Below, piece after piece: positions 41,394 through 48,982 of a stretch of 49,677 nucleotides of DNA. The stretch is from assembly GCA_017744285.1 (NCBI GenBank), contig JAGIBP010000025.1:1-49677 (forward strand), given 5' to 3'. Below the pieces are notes generated by a model. The model was not told the DNA's origin. It saw nothing but the letters and a program-made list of their open reading frames with translations, and did no database searches. Each line of letters opens with the position of its first letter. The first letter of the stretch is position 1. A program made the position numbers and the translations under genes. Origin of the DNA: Variovorax sp. GTDB taxonomy: Bacteria; Pseudomonadota; Gammaproteobacteria; Burkholderiales; Burkholderiaceae_C.

Positions 41394-43259
41394 TCAGGGC
41401 CTCGAAGCACCGGCCGCCGGCACCGGCAGATGCAGGCGCAGGCGGGTCTCGCCGGGCCGGGAGCGAACGGCGAGCCTGCCCCTGAGCGCCGCGGCGCGGG
41501 CCCTCATGTTGGCCAGGCCCCGGCCCGCCCGTTCGGCTTGCGTGTCGAAGCCACGGCCGTTGTCGCGCAGTTCGATCTCGATGAGGTCGCCCTCTGCGGC
41601 TTCGGCGGGCAGCAGCCGCGCGTTCAGCACGGCCTGCGTGGCCGCCGAGTGCGCCACCATGTTGGAGAACGCTTCGTACAGCAGCATCTGCACCTGGTGC
41701 GACTCCCGCGCGCTCCAGCCCGGCATCGCAGGCAAGGGGCTCACGTCCCACTGCAGGTCGATGCCGGCGGACGCCAGGCGCGGCCCGAGCCGGTAGCGCA
41801 CGGAGCCCAGGGCCGAGGCCACATCGGCCTCGCCGTCGTGCATGGCGTCGACCGTGAGCTTGAGCTGGTCCACCGCCTCGCGCAGGTGCAGCGTGACGTC
41901 TTCACGCGCGGCGCCAGGCTGCTGGGCCATGCGCAACAGCCCCACGAGCTGGCCACCGAGGCCGTCGTGCAGGTCGCGCATGAGGCGCTGGCGTTCCTCG
42001 AGGGCGCCGCGCGCCTTCTCGCTCTCCCGCTCCCGCGCAAAGGCAGCCTCCAGCGCGGCGTTGCGCTCGACGAGCTGCGCCTCCAGCGAGGCGTTCATGC
42101 CCGCCATGGCGCGGGCGTCCTTGCGCATGCGCTCGGCGATCACCCACGCCAGCGAGATCGCGAAGCCGACCCAGGCGAAGCGGATCCAGGGCACCATCTC
42201 GTAGGCCTGGGGCGAGTAGCGCATCACCCACATGTCGCGCGCGCCGCACAGCACGACCGTCACCACGGCCACCGCGAGCACGCGGTGCTCCAGCACGGCG
42301 CTGCGCCGCGCCACGCCGAGCACCGTGGCCATCATCCCGAGGCCGACCAGCAGGTTCAGCACATGCCAGAGCGGCATCAGCCACAGCACGGGCACCAGGA
42401 TGCCGACGGCGGCCGCGACCGGGGCGAGCCACGCCATCAGGCCCAGGAACCGCGCGAGGCGCGTGTCGTCCCGCCCCACCACGGCCATGGCGAAGCGGCA
42501 CAAGAGCGGCACGGCGGCCTGGAAGGCCGCCAGCGGCACCACGCCCCACCAGGGCCAGGCCAGCGGCGCATGCGTGAAGAGCACGCGCACGGTCTGCACG
42601 GACCACAGCAGTTCGCCCAGTCCGTAATAGAGATAGATCGACTCGCGCTGGCGCAGCCACACCAGCAGCGACAGCGCCCCCAGCACCCCGCTCACGATCG
42701 CGATGAAGCGGCCGCCGCTGATCTGCCAGAAGTTGGCGCGCTCGTAGAGCGGCCGGATCTCTTCCACGCCGCCCGCCACGATCGGCGACAGCCCGCCCTG
42801 GCGCGCGGCCTGCGCGGCGATGACGATTTCCACCCGCCGCGGCGCGGTCGACCCCGAGGGAGGCAGCACGAAATACTGCGGCGTGAAGGAAGCATCGTCG
42901 TAAGGCCCCGGCGGGAAGGCGCCGAAGCGCGCCACCTCCTCGCCGTCCACCAGCACGCGGAAGCTATTGCCCACGCGCGACACGAACAGCGCCAGCGGCG
43001 CGGCGGGGTCCGTCACCGGCAGCTCGAACGCGAAGCGGGCCTCGCCGTCGACCGCGCCCTGCCGCTGGTCCCAGTGGTAGGGAAGCGCCACGGTCTGCGG
43101 CTTCCCGGCCGCAGCAGGCGTCTCGCCATGGCGAGTGAGCGCAAGCGCCGCCTCATCGACCAGGGTCAGGGCCCGTGCCGAAGCACCCCATCCCAACCCC
43201 GCGAGAGCGAATATCAGTGTGAACAGGCGCCACCGCAGCGCTTCTTTTTGTCGACCCAT
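41394..43259 (-). CDS. 7TM (7TMR-DISM type) sensor histidine kinase
   Basis: A 621-residue membrane kinase. Signal/first helix at residues 10-30; extracytoplasmic jelly-roll-like domain 30-175 (LFVSRVGNSFRVLVDGEEVARFG); seven or so transmembrane segments between about 182 and 375; a coiled coil 385-425; a HisKA_3 dimerisation domain with phospho-accepting His431 in LMRDLHDGLGGQLVGLL; and a C-terminal HATPase with LLYEAFSNMVAHS (N box), ELRDNGRGFD (G1) and GRGLANMRARAAALRG (G2). The NarX/DesK class normally pairs with a LuxR-type response regulator, but none is encoded in the window. The only close neighbour is the small coiled-coil gene. Confidence 0.92.
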   Translation of the reverse strand: MGRQKEALRWRLFTLIFALAGLGWGASARALTLVDEAALALTRHGETPAAAGKPQTVALPYHWDQRQGAVDGEARFAFELPVTDPAAPLALFVSRVGNSFRVLVDGEEVARFGAFPPGPYDDASFTPQYFVLPPSGSTAPRRVEIVIAAQAARQGGLSPIVAGGVEEIRPLYERANFWQISGGRFIAIVSGVLGALSLLVWLRQRESIYLYYGLGELLWSVQTVRVLFTHAPLAWPWWGVVPLAAFQAAVPLLCRFAMAVVGRDDTRLARFLGLMAWLAPVAAAVGILVPVLWLMPLWHVLNLLVGLGMMATVLGVARRSAVLEHRVLAVAVVTVVLCGARDMWVMRYSPQAYEMVPWIRFAWVGFAISLAWVIAERMRKDARAMAGMNASLEAQLVERNAALEAAFARERESEKARGALEERQRLMRDLHDGLGGQLVGLLRMAQQPGAAREDVTLHLREAVDQLKLTVDAMHDGEADVASALGSVRYRLGPRLASAGIDLQWDVSPLPAMPGWSARESHQVQMLLYEAFSNMVAHSAATQAVLNARLLPAEAAEGDLIEIELRDNGRGFDTQAERAGRGLANMRARAAALRGRLAVRSRPGETRLRLHLPVPAAGASRP

Positions 43260-43327
43260 TGCGCGGCCGACTTTAGCAACAAATGCTTACGAGGTTGGCA
43301 GGCGCCCGCGGCGCCGCAAGCGGGTCC

Positions 43328-44320
43328 TCATTCCGGCTTGATGCCCGCCACCTGCACCAACTGCGCGAAGCGCTTGTATTCGTCCTGGTAGAAAGCCCTC
43401 AGCTCCTCGGGCGTGCCGCCGATCAGGTCGTAGCCCAGGCCTTCCAGCTTGGCCGCCGCCTCCGGCTGCTTCAGCGCCTCGCGCATCGTGGCGGCGAGCT
43501 TCGCGATGACCGCTCTGGGCGTGCGGGCCGGCGCATAGGCGGCGATCCAGCCGGCCATGCCGAATCCCTCGTAGCCCTGCTCGCCAAAGGTCGGCAGATC
43601 CGGCAGCACCTTGGTGCGCTGGGGGCCGGAGATCGCCAGCAGCTTCACCTTGCCGGCCGGGCCGTGCACCTTGGCCGTGCCCTGCGAGAAGAAGGACAGG
43701 TCCAGGCTGCCGCCGATGACGTCGTTCATGGCGCCGAGTTCGCCGGTCTTGTAGGGCACGTGCGTCAGCGCAATGCCGGCCTGCTTCGCGAACGCCTCGC
43801 CGTACAGGTGCGCGCTGGTGCCCGGGCCGAAGCTGCCGTAGCTCAGGGGCTTGTCGGCCTTCTTCGCGTACGCGACCAGTTCCTTCAGGTTGTCGAACGG
43901 TGCGTCCGCCCGCGCGTACAGGGCGATGTTGCCCGCGGCCAGCAGCGACAGCGGCTCGAAGTCCCTGACCGGGTCGAAAGGCAGCTTGAGCCGGGTCAGC
44001 GCATTCGTCAGTTGCCCGGTCGAGGAAGTGATGAGGACCGTGTAGCCGTCGGGCGGCGACTTCGCCACGTAATCCGTCGCGATGATGCCGGAGGCGCCGG
44101 GCTTGTTCTCGGTGACCACCGGCTGGTTCCAGAGGCGGCCCGCCTGGTCGCCCAGGATGCGGCCGAACAGGTCGAGGTTGCCGCCGGGGTTCGACCAGTT
44201 GACGAACTTCACGGGGCGCGCCGGAAAGGTCTCCTCGGCCAAGGCGCGAAGCGGCAGCAGCGAAGCGGCCAGCACGGCATTGAACGCCCGGCGCGTGGTG
44301 GGTAGGGTGTGTCGTGTCAC
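43328..44320 (-). CDS. Bug-family solute receptor of the TauD operon, GTG start
   Basis: A 330-residue TctC/Bug receptor with a twin-arginine-like leader (TTRRAFNAVLAASLLPL, cleavage near ALAE). Family motifs: PARPVKFVNWSNPGGNLDLFGRILG, VVTENKPGASGIIATDYVAKSPPDG, YGSFGPGTSAHLYGEAF, LPDLPTFGEQGYEGFGM. The start is a GTG at 44320 with GAGAGG six bases upstream; a longer frame to 44464 would add a non-signal leader inside the neighbouring gene. Last gene of the operon, 20 bases after the TauD gene. It probably captures the substrate of the two dioxygenases. Confidence 0.9.
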   Translation of the reverse strand: MTRHTLPTTRRAFNAVLAASLLPLRALAEETFPARPVKFVNWSNPGGNLDLFGRILGDQAGRLWNQPVVTENKPGASGIIATDYVAKSPPDGYTVLITSSTGQLTNALTRLKLPFDPVRDFEPLSLLAAGNIALYARADAPFDNLKELVAYAKKADKPLSYGSFGPGTSAHLYGEAFAKQAGIALTHVPYKTGELGAMNDVIGGSLDLSFFSQGTAKVHGPAGKVKLLAISGPQRTKVLPDLPTFGEQGYEGFGMAGWIAAYAPARTPRAVIAKLAATMREALKQPEAAAKLEGLGYDLIGGTPEELRAFYQDEYKRFAQLVQVAGIKPE

Positions 44321-44340
44321 GGTTGCCTCTCGTCGGGTCG

Positions 44341-45234
44341 TCAGGCGGGGCGCTCGCCCTGGATGGTGGTGCGCACGAGGTAGCGGCGCTTGCCCTGGTA
44401 GTCGAAGATCGCGCGGTGCTGGGTAAAGCGGTTGTCCCACAGCAGCATCATGTCCGGATGCCACTCGATCCGGCAGCCGAATTCGGGCCGGTCGTACAGC
44501 GAATAGAGGTACTGCAGGAGCGGCGCACTCTCCTCGGCCGTCCAGCCTTCGAAGCGCTGGGTGTAGACGCGGTTCACGAACAGGCCCTTGCGGCCGGTGC
44601 GCGGATGCGTGCGCACCACCGGATGCGCGGACTCGCGTTCGCCTTCGTCCATGCTGGTGTTCGCGCGCATGTTCAGCCGCACCTCACGCTCCTGCGAGGC
44701 CTTGCCGAACACGCGCGTGGCGCTGTGCACGGCCTTCATTCCGGCCAGCATCTGCTGCAGCGCCGGCGAGAGTGACTCATAGGCCAGGCACATGTTCACG
44801 AACGCGGTGTCGCCGCCGAAATCCGGCAGTTCGACCGCGCGCATGGCCACGCCCAGCGGCGGCGCGGACAGGAAGCTGCTATCCGAATGCCAGTTCTGGC
44901 CCGCGACCTGCCCCTTGACGTGCGTGGCCTCGGCCAGCACCTCCTGCAGCTTCGGGTAGCCCTCCACCAGCGGGATGTGCGGCAGGTCCTGGTGGTCGCC
45001 GAAGACCTCGCTGAAACGCATGTGCTGCTCCGGCGACAGCGGCTGCTGGCCCGGGAAGGTGAGCAGCAGGTGGTGGTCGAAGGCGGCCTGCACCACGTCG
45101 CGCTGTTCGGTCGCGAGCGGCTGGCGCAGGTCGATGCCGGTCACGCGCGCGCCGAGCGCGCCGGTGATCGGGCGGATCTGGATGCCGGTGCGCGCTTGCG
45201 CGTCCTCCAGCGACAGGGGGTGGCGGGCAGTCAT
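44341..45234 (-). CDS. TauD/TfdA family Fe(II)/2-oxoglutarate dioxygenase
   Basis: A 297-residue dioxygenase of the taurine/2,4-D type. Iron ligands are visible: His116 and Asp118 in QNWHSDSSF, and His273 in FTQHRAIFDY; Arg288 in RYLVRTT is placed to bind 2-oxoglutarate. The N-terminal ITGALGARVTGIDLRQPL is typical of TauD/alkylsulfatase enzymes. It hydroxylates a carbon next to a leaving group (sulfonate, sulfate ester or aryloxy acid). The substrate is unknown. Its start overlaps the MarR stop (ATGA), so the two are cotranslated. Confidence 0.92.
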   Translation of the reverse strand: MTARHPLSLEDAQARTGIQIRPITGALGARVTGIDLRQPLATEQRDVVQAAFDHHLLLTFPGQQPLSPEQHMRFSEVFGDHQDLPHIPLVEGYPKLQEVLAEATHVKGQVAGQNWHSDSSFLSAPPLGVAMRAVELPDFGGDTAFVNMCLAYESLSPALQQMLAGMKAVHSATRVFGKASQEREVRLNMRANTSMDEGERESAHPVVRTHPRTGRKGLFVNRVYTQRFEGWTAEESAPLLQYLYSLYDRPEFGCRIEWHPDMMLLWDNRFTQHRAIFDYQGKRRYLVRTTIQGERPA

Positions 45235-45752
45235 TCTCGTGGGCTCCTGGTGGTGGGGGATGCGGATTCGTCGGCGCGGATCTGCTCCTGCAACAGGTGC
45301 AGGCAGCGCCAGAGCGCCTCGCGGTCGGCCGGTGCCAGCGTGCGCAGCAGACGCGCCTGCGCGCGTGCGGCGCGCGGCAGCACCTGCGCATGCATGCGCT
45401 TGCCGGCCGGCGTGACCGACAGCACGATGCGCTGCGCATGCGCCGCATCGCCTTCGGCCTGCAGCAGGCCGCGTTCGCGCAGGTTGCGCACGGTGCGGCT
45501 CACCTGCGCCTTGTCGAGCGAGGAACGCTGCGCGACCTCGCCGAACTGCACCGGCCCGTAGCGGCGCACCAGCGCCAGCACGCGCCAGTCCGACACGGTG
45601 AGCCCCTGCGCGTCGAGGTATTCGCGCGCCGAGGTGCGCTGCAGCGCGTGCGCGAGGCGCACGACCTTGAAGCTGAGGAACTGCTCCAGCTGCAGGTCGT
45701 CGCCCGAGTCCTCGAGCCGGCCCCAGGGACAGGGTGGAACCTCGCCCTTCAT
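45231..45752 (-). CDS. MarR-family transcriptional regulator
   Basis: A 173-residue MarR regulator: winged HTH from about residue 50 to 115 (LTVSDWRVLALVRRYGPVQFGEVAQRSSLDKAQVSRTVRNLRERGLLQAEGDAAHAQRIVLSVTPAGKRM) between dimerisation helices. It is sandwiched between the two TauD genes with ATGA overlaps on both sides, so it is made in step with the enzymes. The palindrome at 46870-46891 upstream of the operon is the likely binding site. The inducer may be an aromatic carboxylate, as for many MarR proteins. Confidence 0.92.
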   Translation of the reverse strand: MKGEVPPCPWGRLEDSGDDLQLEQFLSFKVVRLAHALQRTSAREYLDAQGLTVSDWRVLALVRRYGPVQFGEVAQRSSLDKAQVSRTVRNLRERGLLQAEGDAAHAQRIVLSVTPAGKRMHAQVLPRAARAQARLLRTLAPADREALWRCLHLLQEQIRADESASPTTRSPRE

Positions 45753-46846
45753 CGCGACAGGCGGAGATCGGCCACGCCGCCGCTCGCGCGATCCGTATAG
45801 AGCGACTGCACGTCATAGCTCGCCTTGCGGCCCGTCACCGGAATGCCGCAGGCGCCGCCGTTGAAGTAGTTCAGCACCGGCGGCACCGTGCGGAAGCCCG
45901 GGTGCCCTTCGAGCCACAGCCGGAAGATGCGGCGCGGCGGCCGGCCCTCGGGCGGGTCCGTGAAATGGGTGCGCGCATGCAGCACGGTCAGGTTGTTCAC
46001 GAGCACGATGTCGCCCGGTCCCATGCGGAAGTGGATGCGCAGCACCGGCGAGGCGGCGAGTTGGTCGAACAGGTCGAGCGCCTCGACCTGGGCGTCGCTG
46101 AGCGGCCGGCCGAGCTCCTTGTGGCCGGCGGCGATGGGGCTGCGCACGTAGCGGCAGGAAAGCCGTCCGTCGCCGCTGCGCGCGAACACCGGCACCGGCT
46201 GCTCCGACACCGCGGCGTCGCCGGACCGGCCTTCGCCGAAGCGGTGCCAGTGGAAGCCCTCGTACAGCAGCGCCAGCAGGTCGGGACGCTGGCGGGCCAT
46301 CTCGTCGTGCACGCTCACCGCGCTGACCAGCACCGAATCACCGCCCACCGCCGCGGGATGGACGCAGGCGAGGCCGATGAGGTCCGAGGCCGGGTCGGTG
46401 TGCAGCCGCAACTCCTGGCTGGTGCTGAACTGGCGCGGGCTCGCCTGCTGGCGCGAGGTGTCCATGACGTCGACCAGCCGCGCCCCCTGCCCCGTCTGCG
46501 TCACGGGGACGCCGACCGCGTGCGCGATGGCCCAGGTCGCCATGCGCGCCTGGTCCACGCTCCAGCGGTCGAAGGGCAGGCCGCGCAGCAGCACGAAGCC
46601 GCGGCCGGATTGCAGTTCGTGCCGGATGTCGGCCAGGGCGCGCTGCAGTGCCGGCGTGAGCGCCGGCGCCGGGCCGGGATCGGACGGTTCGTGCGCGGCG
46701 GCGGCGGGCGCGCTCGCAATGGCTTCGAAGCCCGCGAGTTCGTCGGGCGCCCACCAGCGCGTGTGCTTCGCGGGGTCCTGGCAATCGCCGGCGCGCCAGC
46801 GGAACGGGGCGTCGGCGGCAAGGCTGGGGCCGATCGGGTGCGTCAT
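45749..46846 (-). CDS. TauD/TfdA-superfamily dioxygenase (gamma-butyrobetaine-hydroxylase-like)
   Basis: A 365-residue Fe(II)/2-oxoglutarate dioxygenase of the longer branch. Iron ligands: His149 and Asp151 in LRLHTDPASD, and His290 in LTVLHARTHF; Arg309 in RRIFRLWLEG binds the oxoglutarate carboxylate. It differs clearly from the TauD gene two positions downstream, so the operon encodes two distinct oxygenations or two substrates. First gene of the operon; the MarR operator lies 24 bases upstream of its ATG. AAAGGAC is the only, distant, ribosome-binding candidate. Confidence 0.9.
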   Translation of the reverse strand: MTHPIGPSLAADAPFRWRAGDCQDPAKHTRWWAPDELAGFEAIASAPAAAAHEPSDPGPAPALTPALQRALADIRHELQSGRGFVLLRGLPFDRWSVDQARMATWAIAHAVGVPVTQTGQGARLVDVMDTSRQQASPRQFSTSQELRLHTDPASDLIGLACVHPAAVGGDSVLVSAVSVHDEMARQRPDLLALLYEGFHWHRFGEGRSGDAAVSEQPVPVFARSGDGRLSCRYVRSPIAAGHKELGRPLSDAQVEALDLFDQLAASPVLRIHFRMGPGDIVLVNNLTVLHARTHFTDPPEGRPPRRIFRLWLEGHPGFRTVPPVLNYFNGGACGIPVTGRKASYDVQSLYTDRASGGVADLRLSR

Positions 46847-46869
46847 GGGCGGAGCGTCCTTTCGCGTCG

Positions 46870-46891
46870 AACTATTGATGAATCAACGGTT
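46870..46891. promoter_or_regulatory. MarR-type operator
   Basis: TTGAT-GA-ATCAA (46875-46886) is a perfect inverted repeat. Adding AAC (46870-46872) and GTT (46889-46891), also symmetric about 46880.5, gives a 22-bp dyad broken only at two base pairs. It sits 24 bases upstream of the first TauD-type gene, where a MarR repressor would act. Confidence 0.7.
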
Positions 46892-47068
46892 ATCGTAAGG
46901 ACCGGCGCCGCAAGCCGTTATCAGGGAAAAGCCGGGGTCGCGCAGGCCTTCGCGGCGACAGCAAGCGGCGAACCGATTTCCCGCGCCCGATGGCGAAGCC
47001 GTCCTACCCGGGCCGCGAGCGAGGATGCACCACCATGGGCTTCCCACTGTCCAGCAGGAAGCCTTCGC

Positions 47069-47476
47069 ATGTTGACCTCCTTCAGCCTCGATCCCTCGAT
47101 GGTCTCGACTCTCGGCGGCACCTTCTATCCGACGGGCTATTCGATGGTGATGTTCCCCGACGAGGCGAGCGCCGTCGCGGCCGGACGCGAACTGAGCGCA
47201 GGCCTGGGCGAGAGCGGCGACATCTTCCTTCTCACGCCGGCCACGATCCTCTCGCAGATCACGCCCACGGTGGCGGATGCCGACGATCCGCTGCCTTCCG
47301 CGGGCACCGAGGGCGCGACGGTGCGGGCCTACACGAAGCTGGCCCGGCAGGGGCACCATGGCCTGCTCGTGAAGACGCCGGACGAGGCCACGGTCGAGAA
47401 GATGATGGACGTGGTGCGGCGCTTTCCCTACGCCATGGCCCAGCGCTACCGCGCACTGGTCATCGAGGACCTGTGA
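47069..47476 (+). CDS. hypothetical protein, 135 aa
   Basis: Not recognised. A 135-residue soluble protein: LGGTFYPTGYSMVMFPDEASAVAAGRELSAG forms an early strand-helix unit, then LLTPATILSQITPTV, an acidic linker, and a second unit TYPE KLARQGHHGLLVKTPDEATVEKMMDVVRRF ending RYRALVIEDL. The two strand-helix halves suggest a ferredoxin-like fold. AGGAAG stands seven bases before the ATG. It is a single gene, divergent from the TauD operon across 222 bases. Codon pattern and ribosome site support a real gene; no function is assigned. Confidence 0.7.
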   Translation: MLTSFSLDPSMVSTLGGTFYPTGYSMVMFPDEASAVAAGRELSAGLGESGDIFLLTPATILSQITPTVADADDPLPSAGTEGATVRAYTKLARQGHHGLLVKTPDEATVEKMMDVVRRFPYAMAQRYRALVIEDL

Positions 47477-47655
47477 CGGTCCTCGTCGAAGCGCTCCAGT
47501 TGCTCGTGGCAGGGCGGCGCCGCACGAGCGCCGCTTCCGAAGCGCAAAGCTGAGACTTAGTTCTCACCCTGTTCGCGTTGCACTCTGGACCGCCGTCCTC
47601 CGCATTCCTAGGATCGGGCGAGCGCACCGGCCACCGGAAGGCCTGCGGCACGCAC

Positions 47656-48363
47656 ATGAACCCCATCGATCTCGGCATCGTCCATTTCCTCAACCGATAC
47701 GCGGGTGCCTGCCACGCCTTCGACACCATCATCTTCACCTGGGCGAACAACAACCTCGTGAAGGCCGCGCCGCTGCTCGTGGTGATCTTCGGACTCTGGT
47801 TCCAGAAGGGCGAGGCGGCCGAGACGCTGAGCCGGCGCGTCGCGATCGTCGCCCTGCTCGCCGCGGCGTGCCTCGCGGCCGCGACATCGGTCGCCTTGTC
47901 GCACCTGCTGCCCGAGCGCCCCCGGCCGCTCGTGAACCCGGCGCTGGACTTCGTGCTTCCCTATGGCATGGGGCGCACCGGGTGGGAACGCGTGAGCTCG
48001 ATGCCCAGCGACCACGCGGCGATGTACTTCGCGCTGGCCGCCGGCGTGTGCTACGCCTCGCGGTTCTGGGGCCGCCTCGCCCTCTTCTACAGCGTGGTCT
48101 TCATCTGCTTTCCGCGCATCTGGCTCGGGCTGCACTTCCCGTCCGACCTCGCGGCCGGTGCGGCCATCGGCATCGCCTTCGCGTGGCTGATGCACCGGCC
48201 CCTCATGCGAACGCGTGTCTGGCAGCCGCTCCTGGACTGGGAAGCGAGCAAGCCGCACATCTTCTACCCGCCGATGCTGCTGCTCACGATCATCATCGCC
48301 GGCCTGTTCCACGACGCGCGCGACGTGCTGCACGTGCTGACCACGACCCTGCCGAAGGGCTGA
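47656..48363 (+). CDS. PAP2-family phosphatase (undecaprenyl-diphosphatase-like)
   Basis: A 235-residue membrane phosphatase. The three PAP2 motifs are present: LLPERPRPL (near residue 97; the usual initial Lys is not seen), SSMPSDHAA (PSGH motif as PSDH, catalytic His near residue 124) and FPRIWLGLHFPSDLAAG (SRxxxxxHxxxD with Phe-Pro in place of Ser). It has about five or six hydrophobic segments. BcrC-type enzymes recycle undecaprenyl diphosphate; others act on phosphatidic acid. The AAGG upstream is far from the ATG. A regulator gene converges on it 11 bases away. Confidence 0.88.
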   Translation: MNPIDLGIVHFLNRYAGACHAFDTIIFTWANNNLVKAAPLLVVIFGLWFQKGEAAETLSRRVAIVALLAAACLAAATSVALSHLLPERPRPLVNPALDFVLPYGMGRTGWERVSSMPSDHAAMYFALAAGVCYASRFWGRLALFYSVVFICFPRIWLGLHFPSDLAAGAAIGIAFAWLMHRPLMRTRVWQPLLDWEASKPHIFYPPMLLLTIIIAGLFHDARDVLHVLTTTLPKG

Positions 48364-48374
48364 GGCCGGCCCGG

Positions 48375-48758
48375 TCAAGCTCGAGGCGGGTCGCCCGGGC
48401 CCTCCTCGTCGCGCGAACGCCCGGCCACGCGGTAGACGCTGCGCGGACGCCCCTCGTGCTGGGCCCAGTGCCGCTCGATGACCCGCGCCTCCTCGAGCAC
48501 CTTCAGCACCCGATAGAGCTTGGACATCACCATGGGGCTGCCCTGGTCGAGCAGCGCCTTGTAGAGCGCGTTGACGTCGAGGAACTCCTGGTCGACGGCG
48601 ATCAGCGCGTTCAGCACCGTGGCATGCGCCGTCCCGACGCGCCGGGCGCTGGTGGGACCCAGCCGGGTCCGGATCTGCGCGATCAACTCGGACGGCGACA
48701 GCGCCCCCGCGATGGCGGCATGGCGCGCGGCGGCGGGGTCCAGGGTTTCGGGAGTCAT
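48375..48758 (-). CDS. truncated Fur-family-like DNA-binding regulator
   Basis: A 127-residue protein matching only the winged-helix half of Fur: ARRVGTAHATVLNALIAVDQEFLDVNALYKALLDQGSPMVMSKLYRVLKVLEEARVIERH, ending SVYRVAGR. The Fur C-terminal half with the His-rich metal site and CxxC zinc sites is absent, so it is unlikely to sense iron directly. It is divergent from a TonB-dependent siderophore receptor, a sensible target. An inverted repeat lies 22 bases before its ATG. Similar small Fur-like genes beside siderophore receptors are my recollection for this bacterial group, not a search result. Confidence 0.75.
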   Translation of the reverse strand: MTPETLDPAAARHAAIAGALSPSELIAQIRTRLGPTSARRVGTAHATVLNALIAVDQEFLDVNALYKALLDQGSPMVMSKLYRVLKVLEEARVIERHWAQHEGRPRSVYRVAGRSRDEEGPGDPPRA

Positions 48759-48779
48759 GCGGTCTGTTCTGCCATCGAT

Positions 48780-48801
48780 AGTAGAACGCCAGCGTACTAC
48801 T
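48780..48801. promoter_or_regulatory. inverted repeat upstream of Fur-like gene
   Basis: AGTAGAACGC and GCGTACTACT are ten-base arms with a single mismatch, separated by CA. The site lies 22 bases before the Fur-like ATG in the divergent gap to the TonB receptor. It is unlike the classic Fur box (GATAATGATAATCATTATC), consistent with an atypical regulator; autoregulation is inferred. Confidence 0.6.
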
Positions 48802-48982
48802 TTTGAAACTGGCTCGAAAGGAACCGGCCGGTTGCAATCTGCCGTGACCCGGCAAAAGCGTAGGGGTCCCGGCTGCTACACGATTCTTTCAAAATGTATA
48901 CTCCGCCACCGAATCCATTCGGCGAGCCAGTTCATTCATTGAATAGCCAGCCTTCCACCGACGCGGCCCCGGTCGCGCATTC

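Noticed and set aside
43328..44464. Extended 378-residue form of the Bug protein starting at 44464
   Set aside because: The extra leader lies inside the TauD gene in another frame and would bury the signal peptide; the GTG at 44320 has a ribosome-binding site.
47551..47564. GAGA-CTTAGT-TCTC repeat before the PAP2 gene as an operator
   Set aside because: Arms of only four bases and no nearby regulator that clearly fits; not distinguishable from chance.
48909..48922. CCGAAT-CC-ATTCGG as a Fur box for the siderophore receptor
   Set aside because: It is a perfect small hairpin but GC-rich and unlike the A/T-rich GATAAT repeats of Fur boxes.
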